A stretch of 64,000 bases of DNA from assembly GCF_001742285.1 (NCBI RefSeq), contig NZ_MIEK01000023.1:62001-126000 (forward strand), written 5' to 3'. The stretch is from Enterococcus rivorum. GTDB taxonomy: Bacteria > Bacillota > Bacilli > Lactobacillales > Enterococcaceae. The position numbers were made by a program, and so were the translations under genes. Every line of letters begins with the position of its first letter. Positions within the stretch are counted from its first letter, which is position 1. Below the pieces are notes generated by a model. It was not told the DNA's origin. It worked only from the letters and a program-made list of their open reading frames with translations, and ran no database searches. Positions 1 to 8,250 of this stretch are shown piece by piece.

Positions 1-45
1 AAATCGTGTCTCTTTATTCAAGCAAGCGCAAATAAAACAGGAGTT

Positions 46-435
46 CTATTTTACATATAGACCAGATATTTCATCATTCTTATCAAAAGAAATCGTATAA
101 ACCCGCTTTTCTTTTTCGTATTTAGTCACTAAAACAACTGTATAATTGCTATCTACTTTTTTGACTGTTGATTTTTCAAATTTTTTGAACTCTCCTGAAT
201 CAACGATAATCGGTTCCACTTCTTTTAATTGTTCTTTTGATAAAGAGCTAGTCATTTCTTTATTAAAACGGCTAATCAGTTGATCGTAGTTTTTCTCATT
301 TAAGTAAGCAACTACTTCTTCGGCTTTTTGTTGGTATTTCTGACTAGTTTTTTCATCTACTTTCTCTCCACCACTACAAGCTACAAGTAAAAATAATCCC
401 ATGAATAAAGCAACAATCCTCCACTTCTTTCTCAT
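46..435 (-). CDS. Small DUF3887-like lipoprotein
   Basis: Predicted secreted lipoprotein of about 129 residues. The N-terminus has a basic start, a hydrophobic core and a lipobox-like LLVAC, so the mature protein should be lipid-anchored at its cysteine. The remainder is a compact alpha/beta domain resembling DUF3887-type proteins, whose function is unknown. I chose the ATG at 435 because a GGGGA ribosome site lies just upstream; the GTG at 447 is the alternative. The ATG overlaps the stop of the upstream membrane-protein gene in an ATGA arrangement, so the two are probably translationally coupled. The family assignment is from memory and tentative; the lipoprotein call is firmer. Confidence 0.75.
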   Translation of the reverse strand: MRKKWRIVALFMGLFLLVACSGGEKVDEKTSQKYQQKAEEVVAYLNEKNYDQLISRFNKEMTSSLSKEQLKEVEPIIVDSGEFKKFEKSTVKKVDSNYTVVLVTKYEKEKRVYTISFDKNDEISGLYVK

Positions 436-1056
436 GACATTCCCCACACTTTCTTTAATTTTAAACAGTAAAAAAATAAGCCCAAACTAATAACGATAAG
501 AAATAATTCGATCAGTAGTAGGTGATTGGCCGAAAACCAGACAGGAACCAGCACAGCAGAAGCATTCACTAGAAAATGAAGCGTTAACGCTAAAAGATAA
601 TAACCTCTTTTACTAGAAAATACACCATACATCACAATAATCGACAACCCCACATGGAGCAATATAGCAAAAATTCGTTCAATACCACCAATAAAAACCA
701 TCTCATTTGATACGTTTGCGCTTTGAAAAAGCAATGGCAAAACAAAAAAATAAAACCGCTTCCAATAGACCGTGTCCTAATCCAAACCAAACGCCGTTTA
801 TCCAAGTCATTTCATTTTTTAATGCATTTTTTATAAGAAACCAGCGGGTTGTTTCTTCAAAAAGTCCGGCACTAAAAGCTAAAAGGAGACCATAGCCAAT
901 CGGATTAATAGCTGAGAAAAGTAAAAAGTCATTATTTTCTGAGAGCATTGACAACAAAGGAAGACGTAAAACAATCTGACTAAGAAAGAAACTTAAACAA
1001 CCAAAACCAAAAGCTTTACTAAAGCTAGAGAAGTTAAACTCCTTATTTAAAATCAT
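432..1056 (-). pseudogene. YhfC-type intramembrane protein, frameshifted
   Basis: Two minus-strand reading frames together encode one hydrophobic protein. The upstream part (start about 1056, or TTG at 1107) contains FEETTRW and GHGLLEA. These resemble the glutamate and histidine motifs of YhfC/CPBP-like membrane metalloprotease families. The downstream part continues with GGIERIFAILLH and further membrane segments typical of the YhfC C-terminal half. The frames join if one base is removed from the run of seven A (plus strand) at 744-750. This is either a genuine inactivating frameshift, slippage in a homopolymer or a sequencing error. An intact protein would be about 208 residues. It is coupled to the lipoprotein gene downstream. 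Confidence 0.7.
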
Positions 1057-1212
1057 TCTATCACTTACCTTACATTTATTTGTTTTTACTCCTATATAAT
1101 AGCTCAATTGTACTCCTTATCCATCTGAAGCTCAATTTTTTTTACATATTATTTTTCCTTATTTTAGAAAAAAAAGAATCTAAGGTTGTAAACCTCTCCA
1201 AATGAGCCTTCA

Positions 1213-1221
1213 TGTTATAAT
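1213..1221 (+). promoter_or_regulatory. Extended -10 promoter for the ArsR-type gene
   Basis: TGTTATAAT forms an extended -10 element (TG, one base, then a perfect TATAAT at 1216-1221) about 34 bp before the start codon. No good -35 is present at 17 bp spacing, which is common for extended -10 promoters. An AAGGAG ribosome site lies at about 1242-1247. Confidence 0.55.
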
Positions 1222-1254
1222 GAAACCGACAGGAACATTTTAAGGAGAAAAGCG

Positions 1255-2241
1255 ATGAAACCAATTAAAATTGAACAATCGTATGTTTACGAATTAGTGA
1301 TTGCAGCATCTTGTTTAGTGCGGGGGAAAACGGAGGCTCTCAATGAAATCTATTCGGAAAAAGAATTAAATGCGATAAAAAAACAGCAGCAATCCTTTTT
1401 AGATTGGATGAAACAAACCTACCATCCGATGCTATTTTTCCTTGAGTTTTTTATAGAAATTGAGCCTACAATTAGTGTTGCGGATTTCTTTGATTCTTTT
1501 GAGGAGCTTACAGATTTAGAAATTCAAGCAAAAATTTTTCCTACTATTTCGACTGACATACTAGTTGAAAAAAATGCTAGTGAAATAATCAAGAATTATT
1601 CAGTAGGGTTTAAAAATGAGAAATCATTGGTTTATTTTTTGGAAAATACCCAATCTGTGATTAAGGACTCAAAAAAATTGTTAACAGCGTTGGATACACC
1701 GAAAATGAAAAAGAAAGTGAAAATCAACGAGGCAGATTTGGCTGAAACGAAACAATGGATCTCCTATTTGCTAGAAAATAAAAAATATATTGAAACATTG
1801 CGCGTGATCACAGGAAAGCCACTGCCTAAATTTAAAGAGGCGCAGCATGCTTATTTTATTCCTTCATTTTTATATCATATTCCAGTAATTGTTTTTTCAG
1901 AAGATTTATCTAAGCAGTTGACTTTCTTTCCAGTAACTTTTGCTAAAGCAGAAGAAGTAGCGATATCAAGGCAGCGTGCCGTTCAAACGCTGAAAGTACT
2001 AGCTGATGAAACTAGATTAGAAATGATTGAATTGCTATTAACGCGTCTTCACACCGGAAAAGAACTAGCTGATTTATTAAAAATTCGTCCCGCTACAGTT
2101 TCACATCATATTCAGCAAGTCAGAGAAGCAGGGCTTTTGTTTGAATACAGGGAAGGAAATATTAAATTGTTCGGTATTAATAAACGAGTATTACGACAAG
2201 TACAAGATTATTTGGAAAATATGAAAATGCCTAAACTATAG
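1255..2241 (+). CDS. ArsR-family transcriptional regulator with long N-terminal domain
   Basis: A 328-residue protein. The last 90 residues or so form an ArsR-type winged helix: LKVLADETRLEMIELL is the hallmark entry helix, followed by TGKELADLLKIRPATVSHHI as the recognition helix-turn-helix and a wing with GNIKLFGI. The N-terminal 230 residues are a helical sensor-like region of the kind found in long Firmicutes ArsR relatives (DUF5937-like, from memory). No cysteine metal site is evident in the recognition helix, so metal sensing is not indicated. The gene is monocistronic, with its own promoter and a terminator at 2275-2313. It may act on the ABC exporter genes that follow, but only position suggests this. 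Confidence 0.85.
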   Translation: MKPIKIEQSYVYELVIAASCLVRGKTEALNEIYSEKELNAIKKQQQSFLDWMKQTYHPMLFFLEFFIEIEPTISVADFFDSFEELTDLEIQAKIFPTISTDILVEKNASEIIKNYSVGFKNEKSLVYFLENTQSVIKDSKKLLTALDTPKMKKKVKINEADLAETKQWISYLLENKKYIETLRVITGKPLPKFKEAQHAYFIPSFLYHIPVIVFSEDLSKQLTFFPVTFAKAEEVAISRQRAVQTLKVLADETRLEMIELLLTRLHTGKELADLLKIRPATVSHHIQQVREAGLLFEYREGNIKLFGINKRVLRQVQDYLENMKMPKL

Positions 2242-2274
2242 CATCTTGACAAGCTTTATTTATATATTATATAA

Positions 2275-2313
2275 TTAGCCAACCATCTAATTAGATGGAT
2301 GGCTAATTTATTT
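2275..2313 (+). terminator. Intrinsic terminator after the ArsR-type gene
   Basis: TTAGCC then CCATCT pair with AGATGG then GGCTAA around an AATT loop, with small AA/AT internal loops. A T-rich TTTATTT tail follows. Confidence 0.75.
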
Positions 2314-2420
2314 CAGGTGAAATTATTGGTGTTACTTGTTGTAAGGATGAAAATGACATTTAGCGTTAAGAATAGGGATTATTTTGCATATATTAGAGAG
2401 AATTAGGAAATTATATCCGC

Positions 2421-2588
2421 TCCCCTACTAGCAGTTGGTACCAGTGAAAAACCGCGGAACCGATCTGAGCCCGAAAATCAGGTCTCAGAGCTTCCAAGCT
2501 TCAAACTTGGGCTAAAAATAGATGGCAAGCCCAAGTAATTCACATTGGATTCTTAACACGGTTACTGGCACCCACTACTAGTAGTTCC
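2421..2588 (+). repeat. Structured dispersed repeat, family B, copy 1 (EFAR-like)
   Basis: About 168 bp, homologous over its length to 8251-8414. It has nested hairpins: ACTTGGGCT pairs perfectly with AGCCCAAGT, TCTGAG with CTCAGA, and an outer stem joins the GGTACCAGT region to ACTGGCACC. The ends carry CTACTAG motifs. Differences from copy 2 often keep base pairing through G-U wobbles. Size, modular ends and intergenic location recall the EFAR class of short E. faecalis repeats (from memory; not aligned). It lies in the 516-bp gap between the ArsR-type gene and the first permease, which holds no recognisable gene. Confidence 0.7.
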
Positions 2589-2740
2589 ATTGTGTTTTTA
2601 CACCCAGTTAATTTTTTACCTCATGATCCACTTAGTTAAATGGAAAATGAGCGATTAAATAATGGAAGGAGCTGTCCTCGGAAAACCTTGGAAAGATCGT
2701 ACTGACAAGAGATTAGAATTTCTTAAATATCTCATATTAA
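2583..2740 (+). repeat. Leader sequence duplicated before both permeases, copy 1
   Basis: This stretch is closely similar to 4861-5021. Shared blocks include a GTGTTTTTACAC mini-hairpin, TTAAATGGAAAATGAGCG and CTCGGA followed by TTGGAAAGATCGT. The similarity runs almost to the ribosome site of each permease gene. No conserved open frame was seen, so a transcribed leader or a repeat module is more likely than a gene. A short flank at 2394-2429 also matches 4535-4572, which contains the 3' end of the ATPase gene. Confidence 0.65.
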
Positions 2741-2757
2741 TATAAGGAGGGAATAAA

Positions 2758-3555
2758 GTGGTAGCAATTATTCAAAGAAATTGGCGTATGTATCGACGTT
2801 ATTTTCCAATTGGCTTATTTTTTAACCGGATTTTAGGTACTACCTACACAATAATTGGTGTTTGGTTGATTGCAGTTTTTCTATTTGAAGAAGAAATTTT
2901 ATATTCTAAATCATCTTTTATCGGTGATACAACGTATTTTACTTATGCTGTTGTAGGAATTCTTTTTTATAGTTTAGCAGTAGCGACATTAATGAATGTA
3001 GGACGAGCACTGATTACAGAAGTGCGAGAAGGAACACTCATCTCATTATTATTAACACCGTATAATGTTTTAAGTTACTTTTTTGGCGTATTTGTAGAAC
3101 AAGTGTGGCGGACATTATTAGAATTTCTGATTCTCTTGATAGTTAGTTTGTTTTTAGGCGCAGAACTTTGGCATATTTCAGTAGGAAATTGGTTGTTGGG
3201 GATTAGCTTTACTTTATTCGTTTGTTTTTGTATGAGTATTTTTTTAGCGAACATTATGCTTCAAATGCGTGATACGTATATAAGTCAGAATACGTTATTC
3301 ATTTTTATCAGTTTTTTATGTGGAATTACTTTTCCAAGAGAAATTTTACCCTCTGGATTAAGAGTTATAGGAGCATTTGTTCCAGTTACCCAATCTCTAG
3401 AAGTATTTCGCATATTGTGCTTCATGCCAGGAAATCATTCAGTCTTACCTAAATTAATTGCAACAGGAATGGTAAGCGCAAGTCTCTATTTTTTATTAGG
3501 AATAGTTTGGTACAAAAAAACAGAACGAAAAATTATTAGTTACATTTTTGAATAA
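2758..3555 (+). CDS. ABC-2 type exporter permease
   Basis: A 265-residue integral membrane protein with about six hydrophobic segments and the layout of ABC-2 permeases (DrrB/NatB-like). A cytoplasmic loop contains EVREGTLISLLLTPYN, matching the conserved E-x-GT-x-x-x-x-x-x-x-P stretch that contacts the ATPase. It starts at GTG with an AAGGAGGG ribosome site about 6 bp upstream. The ATPase gene follows 15 bp downstream and a second permease lies after a 490-bp gap, so the three probably form one heterodimeric transporter. The substrate cannot be read from sequence; peptide, drug or polysaccharide export are all known for the family. Confidence 0.85.
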   Translation: MVAIIQRNWRMYRRYFPIGLFFNRILGTTYTIIGVWLIAVFLFEEEILYSKSSFIGDTTYFTYAVVGILFYSLAVATLMNVGRALITEVREGTLISLLLTPYNVLSYFFGVFVEQVWRTLLEFLILLIVSLFLGAELWHISVGNWLLGISFTLFVCFCMSIFLANIMLQMRDTYISQNTLFIFISFLCGITFPREILPSGLRVIGAFVPVTQSLEVFRILCFMPGNHSVLPKLIATGMVSASLYFLLGIVWYKKTERKIISYIFE

Positions 3556-3570
3556 GGAGGTCAAAAAAAT

Positions 3571-4548
3571 ATGTTAGAAGCAAAAGGATTGCATAAATAT
3601 TACCTTAGCCGGATTAGAAAGAATCTGTTCAAAATAGAAAAACAAGAAAAACATGCGGCCAAAAATATTTCACTAAAGATGCCAAAAGGGAAAATCATTG
3701 GTGTACTAGGTGAAAATGGGGCTGGAAAGACTACCTTAATTAAAATGTTAACGACTCTTTTACTACCAGATAAGGGACAGATTGTAATTGATGGAGTAGA
3801 TATTAACCAAAATGTTCGTGAAACAAGAAAAAAATTAAACATGATTGCTGGTGGTGAACGAAATATTTATTGGCGCTTAAATGCGTTGGAGAATTTACAC
3901 TACTTTGGCTCCTTATACAAGTTACCGAAGCAAGAAATTAAAAATCGGTCTGAAATTCTATTAAAACAATTTGGGTTATGGGAAAAAAGAACGATCCCTG
4001 TGGAACAATTTTCAAAGGGAATGAAACAAAGACTACAAATTGCGAAAGGCTTAATCAATGATCCAGAATACATATTTCTTGATGAACCAACATTAGGTTT
4101 AGATGTTCAAATTGCAAAGGATTTGCGGGTTTGTATTAAAGAGTTGGCAGAAAAAGAAAATAAAGGGATTCTATTAACCACTCACTATATGGCTGAAGCG
4201 GAAGAATTATGTGATTATATTTATATTATTGAGGAAGGAAAAATTGTTTTAGAAGGAACTAAAGAAGTCATCTTCGAAAAATTATCTTTGACTAAGCAAT
4301 TGGTTCTACATGTTCATTCAGAAAGTGAACCCTTTTTAAAAGAGATACTTGAAGGGATAACAGAATTGTATACGGTAGAAAGTGACGATGAAAAAGTGAT
4401 GGTAACTATTTTTAGTAACGTATTAACTTTACAACAAGGAATTAACTATTTTAATGATAGCAATGTCCAAATAGTCCATGTAAGTCAAGTTAGTCCAACG
4501 CTAGAGGATGCATTAATCAAGGTGAAAACAATAACTAGAGAGAATTAG
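3571..4548 (+). CDS. ABC transporter ATP-binding protein
   Basis: A 325-residue ATPase that drives the adjacent permeases. Motifs in order: Walker A GENGAGKTT near residue 49, signature FSKGMKQRLQ near 149, Walker B YIFLDEPTLGLD near 169 and H-loop TTHY near 206. About 90 residues follow the core, as in the NatA/DrrA subfamily of drug and peptide exporters. It has a good GGAGG ribosome site and sits 15 bp after the first permease. The last codons (TAGAGAGAATTAG region, 4535-4548) recur upstream of the first permease at about 2394, a trace of duplication or repeat insertion. Confidence 0.9.
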   Translation: MLEAKGLHKYYLSRIRKNLFKIEKQEKHAAKNISLKMPKGKIIGVLGENGAGKTTLIKMLTTLLLPDKGQIVIDGVDINQNVRETRKKLNMIAGGERNIYWRLNALENLHYFGSLYKLPKQEIKNRSEILLKQFGLWEKRTIPVEQFSKGMKQRLQIAKGLINDPEYIFLDEPTLGLDVQIAKDLRVCIKELAEKENKGILLTTHYMAEAEELCDYIYIIEEGKIVLEGTKEVIFEKLSLTKQLVLHVHSESEPFLKEILEGITELYTVESDDEKVMVTIFSNVLTLQQGINYFNDSNVQIVHVSQVSPTLEDALIKVKTITREN

Positions 4549-5021
4549 GAAGCTATATCCGTTCCACTACTAGTATATTTACAAATATTTAAAGTCACTT
4601 TTGAGAAAGTTCATTATTTTTGAAAAATTTCGTCTAACAAACAGAGAAGTTTCGCTACCAAGTACAAATAGCTATTAAAACAACTGGGGATTTGCTTTCT
4701 CCCAAAAAGCGCTCGTCGCAGAGAAAAATTGTTTCCTCGTAAAGGACAACTCGTCACAGGTAGACCGTGCTGTGAATCACGAAGAACGCACTCGCTTTTG
4801 TGCTAGCAGTCTGCTCTTTGATTTTGAACCTTTGCTGTATAACATTGTCATGATACTAGGAGTTCTTCTGTGTTTTTACACCCAGTTAATTTTTTGCCTC
4901 ATAATCCACTTGGTTAAATGGAAAATGAGCGATTAAATAATGGAGAGAACTATCCTCGGAGAATTTTGGAAAGATCGTGATGACAAGAGATTAGAGTTTC
5001 TTAGATATTTCTAACGAATTA
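4535..5021 (+). repeat. Composite repeat/leader between ATPase and second permease
   Basis: The 490-bp gap has left and right parts matching the region before the first permease (4535-4572 to 2394-2429; 4861-5021 to 2583-2740). Its middle is about 290 bp of unrelated sequence. The inserts meet the flanks at CTACTAG or TACTAG motifs in both places. The two leaders are therefore mosaic, sharing outer modules but carrying different inner modules. No gene was recognised here. Confidence 0.6.
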
Positions 5022-5038
5022 AAGGAGGTCTGTAAATA

Positions 5039-5842
5039 ATGAAAGAAGCGATTGATTTTATTCAGGTAGAATCTCGAAGGCATTTTTTTAGTGAAGGCAT
5101 CAATTATTTTTATTTCATGTCAATAATCATTTGGCCTATTATATCTTTTATTCAGTTGCTATTCAATTTTCAAATTTTTCCATTAGAAAAATTAAGCTTT
5201 TTAGGAATCCATAACCCAAAAGACCTGTTCTATTACATGTTTATTGGTTATGTTGCTTTTATTATTTTTCAAACAGTTGTTCAAAGTGCTTGGAGAATAG
5301 GATTTGAACGATTTCAAGGAACTTTAAGTACTATTTTTATGGCACCAATTTCAAAAGTGCTGTGGCTTTATAGCCGCTCAATTGCGATTGTTTTAACGAA
5401 TGGTTGGTTCTATTTATGTGCCTTTATTGGTGTAAATAGTTGGTATCATTCTTTTTCTCTTTACACATTATCCATCACTATTTTTGCTAGTTTTTTATTG
5501 TTTATAGGAGCCACTATTTGGGGAAGCTTTCTTATGACTTTTTTCATCTTGTTACGAGACGGCACCATTTTATTTATTCTTTTGGAAGGTCCTCAAGAAG
5601 CTTTTTCAGGAGCCAAAGTACCAGTCCAAGTAACCCCTTTTGCAATTCAATTAATCTCTAGTTGTTTTCCCTTAACCTATACTATCCTCTTACTGAGAAG
5701 TTTGCTGTTAATGAAGGGAGAGATTGTTTTTTATGGAGGTCTATTCATTTTATTGAATCTGATTTTGATTGCTTTGACTATCATTTCCTTGCATTATGGT
5801 GAAAAACAGTTACGACGTAAAGGTAGCTTTGATTTGTATTAA
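5039..5842 (+). CDS. Second ABC-2 type exporter permease
   Basis: A 267-residue membrane protein with about six hydrophobic segments and an ABC-2 topology. It includes FERFQGTLSTIFMAPIS, the counterpart of the E-x-GT-x-x-x-x-x-x-x-P loop of the first permease. The two permeases are not close paralogues, so they probably pair as a heterodimer with the single ATPase. An AAAGGAGG ribosome site precedes the ATG. The next genes, a small charged protein and a toroid-fold protein, have their own promoter about 50 bp downstream. Confidence 0.85.
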   Translation: MKEAIDFIQVESRRHFFSEGINYFYFMSIIIWPIISFIQLLFNFQIFPLEKLSFLGIHNPKDLFYYMFIGYVAFIIFQTVVQSAWRIGFERFQGTLSTIFMAPISKVLWLYSRSIAIVLTNGWFYLCAFIGVNSWYHSFSLYTLSITIFASFLLFIGATIWGSFLMTFFILLRDGTILFILLEGPQEAFSGAKVPVQVTPFAIQLISSCFPLTYTILLLRSLLLMKGEIVFYGGLFILLNLILIALTIISLHYGEKQLRRKGSFDLY

Positions 5843-5854
5843 GGATTCATTTTT

Positions 5855-5893
5855 TTGAAAGCGTTAGTATTTTTGTTTCTACCTTGCTATAAT
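5855..5893 (+). promoter_or_regulatory. Extended -10 promoter with overlapping cre-like site
   Basis: TTGAAAGCGTTAGTA at 5855-5869 matches the CcpA cre consensus WTGNAANCGNWNNCW at all but one position. TGCTATAAT at 5885-5893 is an extended -10 with perfect TATAAT. The cre lies where the -35 would be, so CcpA control of the small-protein/toroid genes is plausible. This is inferred from motifs only. Confidence 0.5.
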
Positions 5894-5962
5894 TAAGATA
5901 GGTTAGGCTTTCATTTTGTAGAAATAAAAGCATGAAATCAAAAAATTGGAGGAGTGACTATC

Positions 5963-6202
5963 ATGGAAGAAACGATACTGTTTAATCGAGGGAATTCTGT
6001 AAGTTCTGGTTTTGATTACGATGAATTATCTAGAAAAGCTGAGATTGAGAAAGCTAAAAGGAAAAAACGTGGCGATTTGATTATAGCGAAAGATACGAAT
6101 GGAGAAGAAATTGCGATCTTTTATACAGATGATAGTGTTCCCCATGAGAAAAAGCATGAAACAGATGCTAAAGAATACAAAGTATTGAAAGTATTAAAAT
6201 AG
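5963..6202 (+). CDS. Small charged protein of unknown function
   Basis: A soluble, very charged protein of 79 residues with no signal peptide, membrane segment or cysteine. A lysine/arginine-rich stretch in the middle (AEIEKAKRKKRGD) precedes a beta-rich part (LIIAKDTNGEEIAIFYTD). I chose the ATG at 5963 because GGAGGAG ends 8 bp before it; a GTG nine bases upstream overlaps that ribosome site and is unlikely. It lies 37 bp before the toroid-fold gene and probably shares a transcript with it. I do not recognise the family. A precursor peptide is conceivable because of its neighbours, but it has no leader-cleavage or cysteine/serine core pattern. Confidence 0.6.
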   Translation: MEETILFNRGNSVSSGFDYDELSRKAEIEKAKRKKRGDLIIAKDTNGEEIAIFYTDDSVPHEKKHETDAKEYKVLKVLK

Positions 6203-6239
6203 AGGCAAGGAGATAGAGAATAATTCGGAGGGAATACAA

Positions 6240-7109
6240 ATGGAGGCAGCGTTGCAGTTGCGTTTACTAGTTGAGAAGGAAGAAAGGATAAGCGAAGCTG
6301 AAATTGATCGTATGTTGGCTGATTCTTTGTTAGTGTCGAAATTGACCCAAGAGTATGAACCGAAATATCTATTCAATATTTTTAAGTTAGTGGCTTTATC
6401 AGAAATACCTTTTATTGAAAGATTACCTTACACGCAAAAAGTGATTCAGTTTATTAACAAAAATTGTGCAACAGAAGCAGGATTTTCTTATACTGGAAAG
6501 ATTGCTGATATTGTTCCTTGTTATAACGCCATGTTGTTAGAAGCCTACGTAAGATTAGGTATGGCTGAAACAAAGGAAGCTCAAGCAGCTTTGAATTGGA
6601 TTAAGAACTATCAACTTTTTGCTAGAAATCTGAAGACTAGCTGGACAGAAAAAGGAATTTGTAAACATGGTGGTTGCTTAAATAAGACTCCTTGCTACAT
6701 TGGCATTGGCAAAACAGTACGAGCGTTGATTACGTATGGGGAGTACACCAATCATAGTGATCCAGAAGTAGAAAACTTTATTGAAAAAGGGCTAGGCTAT
6801 ATGTTGGAACACCAAATGTTTCTTAGACTGTCTGAAGAAACGCCAATTTCGAAATACATCACAGATAACGCCTTTCCTCAAAGCTATGCTTTAACTGCAA
6901 CAGATTTAGTTTATATAGTAGGAAAAGGGAAAAAGACGACAAATAATCAAGTTGAAAAATTAATGACGTTAATCAATAAGAAGCAAATTGCTGAGAATCA
7001 ATGGAAAATTGAGTACATTTACAAGTACAAAGGCTACCTAAGTTTTGAAAACAGAAGAGGCAAGTCAGAATGGTTATCTCATTTATATCCAATCTGGTTA
7101 AAGAAATGA
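6240..7109 (+). CDS. Squalene-cyclase/prenyltransferase-like alpha-toroid protein
   Basis: A 289-residue cytosolic protein. Two cysteine-containing motifs stand out: ADIVPCYNAMLLEAYVRLG near residue 100, and GICKHGGCLNKTPCYIG near 140 followed by IGKTVRALITYGEY. The P-C-x-x-G-x-x-K-x-x-x-AL pattern, together with repeated amphipathic helix pairs, resembles bacterial proteins of the prenyltransferase/squalene-cyclase toroid superfamily. The catalytic DXDD of squalene-hopene cyclases was not found, so it is probably not a classical terpene cyclase. The clustered cysteines could bind metal. It is co-directional with the small protein upstream. Its role is unknown; a link to the exporter is positional only. 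Confidence 0.6.
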   Translation: MEAALQLRLLVEKEERISEAEIDRMLADSLLVSKLTQEYEPKYLFNIFKLVALSEIPFIERLPYTQKVIQFINKNCATEAGFSYTGKIADIVPCYNAMLLEAYVRLGMAETKEAQAALNWIKNYQLFARNLKTSWTEKGICKHGGCLNKTPCYIGIGKTVRALITYGEYTNHSDPEVENFIEKGLGYMLEHQMFLRLSEETPISKYITDNAFPQSYALTATDLVYIVGKGKKTTNNQVEKLMTLINKKQIAENQWKIEYIYKYKGYLSFENRRGKSEWLSHLYPIWLKK

Positions 7110-7121
7110 AACAATGCGAAG

Positions 7122-7163
7122 GAATAGTGGGCTAAAAGAATTATAGCTGACTGTTCTTTTTTT
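7122..7163 (+). terminator. Probable terminator after the toroid gene
   Basis: GAATAGT and AGCT-side bases pair imperfectly with AGCTGACTGTTC, followed by a T7 run. The stem has two mismatches but a strong T tract. Confidence 0.5.
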
Positions 7164-7272
7164 ACCGAAAAATTTACATAAAAGGGATTGTTTTTCTCTT
7201 GACTCGTTCCCTAGGTCGGGGTTTAAACTATGATTATAGCTAGCTAGAAGAAAATAGAAAAGGAGCTTGAAC

Positions 7273-8088
7273 ATGTTCAAAATAGGAGAATTTTCAAAAG
7301 TTTCCAACATTACCGTCCGAACGTTAAGACACTATGAAAAAGTAGGACTGCTGCTACCATCTAAAGTAGATCAACAATCGGGTTATCGTTATTACAAAGC
7401 CGAGCAACTAGGCGTGCTAAACCAAATTAAATTATTACAACAAGTAGGCTTGTCACTAGAATCAATCAAAGAAATTTTACGAAGTCAGGATTTAAGCGTT
7501 TTAAATTATTATTATGAATTAAGAGAACAAGAAATCCACTTAGAACTTGAGACATTAAATGCCAAAAAGCAGTTAGTGGAAGAACTAAAAAAACAATTGA
7601 AAGAAGGAGTCAGCATGGAAAAATATAATGTCGTAAAAAAACAATTAGCAGTCAGAAATGTGATGAGCATTCGAAAAGTAATTCCATCCTTTAGCGATGA
7701 AGGACAATTATGGAATAAATTATATCTAGAAGCACAAAAGCAACAAGTAAAATTTTCAAACCAACCATCAGGCATTAGCATTTATCATGACAAAGAATAC
7801 CAAGAGGCTAACGTTGACGTTGAAGTGCAAAGTGAAGTGATAGGCAAATATAAAGACACCGAGGAAGCGACATTCTTTGAAGCACCAGCAGTTGAAATTG
7901 CATCAGTAACCTTTCATGGCAGCTTTGACCAGATGTCTTTAGTCAGCCAAGCGTTAGCCACATGGATTGATGCGAATGGCTACAAAATTTCTGGTCCAAT
8001 GATGAACATCTCTCACGTTTCTCCAGCGGAAGACCCAAACCCAGATCATTGGATAAATGAGGTAGCTTTTGTTGTAGAGAAAAACTAA
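7273..8088 (+). CDS. MerR-family regulator with GyrI-like effector domain
   Basis: About 271 residues. The N-terminal MerR winged helix begins FKIGEFSKVSNITVRTLRHYEKVGLL, with SGYRYYKAEQ completing the DNA-binding domain. A coiled-coil dimerisation helix covers about residues 75-120. The C-terminal 150 residues look like a GyrI/BmrR-type ligand-binding domain, as in multidrug-sensing regulators (BltR/BmrR group). The ATG at 7273 has AAAGGAG 8 bp upstream; a TTG two codons earlier is less well placed. The gene has its own terminator at 8095-8141 and no obvious efflux-pump gene beside it, so the target is not evident. Confidence 0.88.
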   Translation: MFKIGEFSKVSNITVRTLRHYEKVGLLLPSKVDQQSGYRYYKAEQLGVLNQIKLLQQVGLSLESIKEILRSQDLSVLNYYYELREQEIHLELETLNAKKQLVEELKKQLKEGVSMEKYNVVKKQLAVRNVMSIRKVIPSFSDEGQLWNKLYLEAQKQQVKFSNQPSGISIYHDKEYQEANVDVEVQSEVIGKYKDTEEATFFEAPAVEIASVTFHGSFDQMSLVSQALATWIDANGYKISGPMMNISHVSPAEDPNPDHWINEVAFVVEKN

Positions 8089-8094
8089 ATATCA

Positions 8095-8141
8095 GACGAT
8101 TGATTGAACTGATGAAAAGAAGTTTAATCAGTCGTTTTTTC
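8095..8141 (+). terminator. Terminator after the MerR gene
   Basis: ACGATTGATT and AACT pair with AGTT and AATCAGTCGT around a short loop, followed by T6. Confidence 0.7.
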
Positions 8142-8250
8142 TTGAAAAGAAGAAGCACTATACTAAACCACATATAAAAACAAATACTATTAGGGTTGGA
8201 TAAGGTAGAGAAGACTGTTTTGAGCTTTCAATTAAAAAAGGAGAGTAGGC

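Noticed and set aside
2421-2588. T-box or other known riboswitch
   Set aside because: A GGTACC...CCGCGG stretch looks superficially T-box-like, but the conserved T-box order is absent and the homologous copy at 8251 lies before a GntR gene. A dispersed structured repeat fits better.
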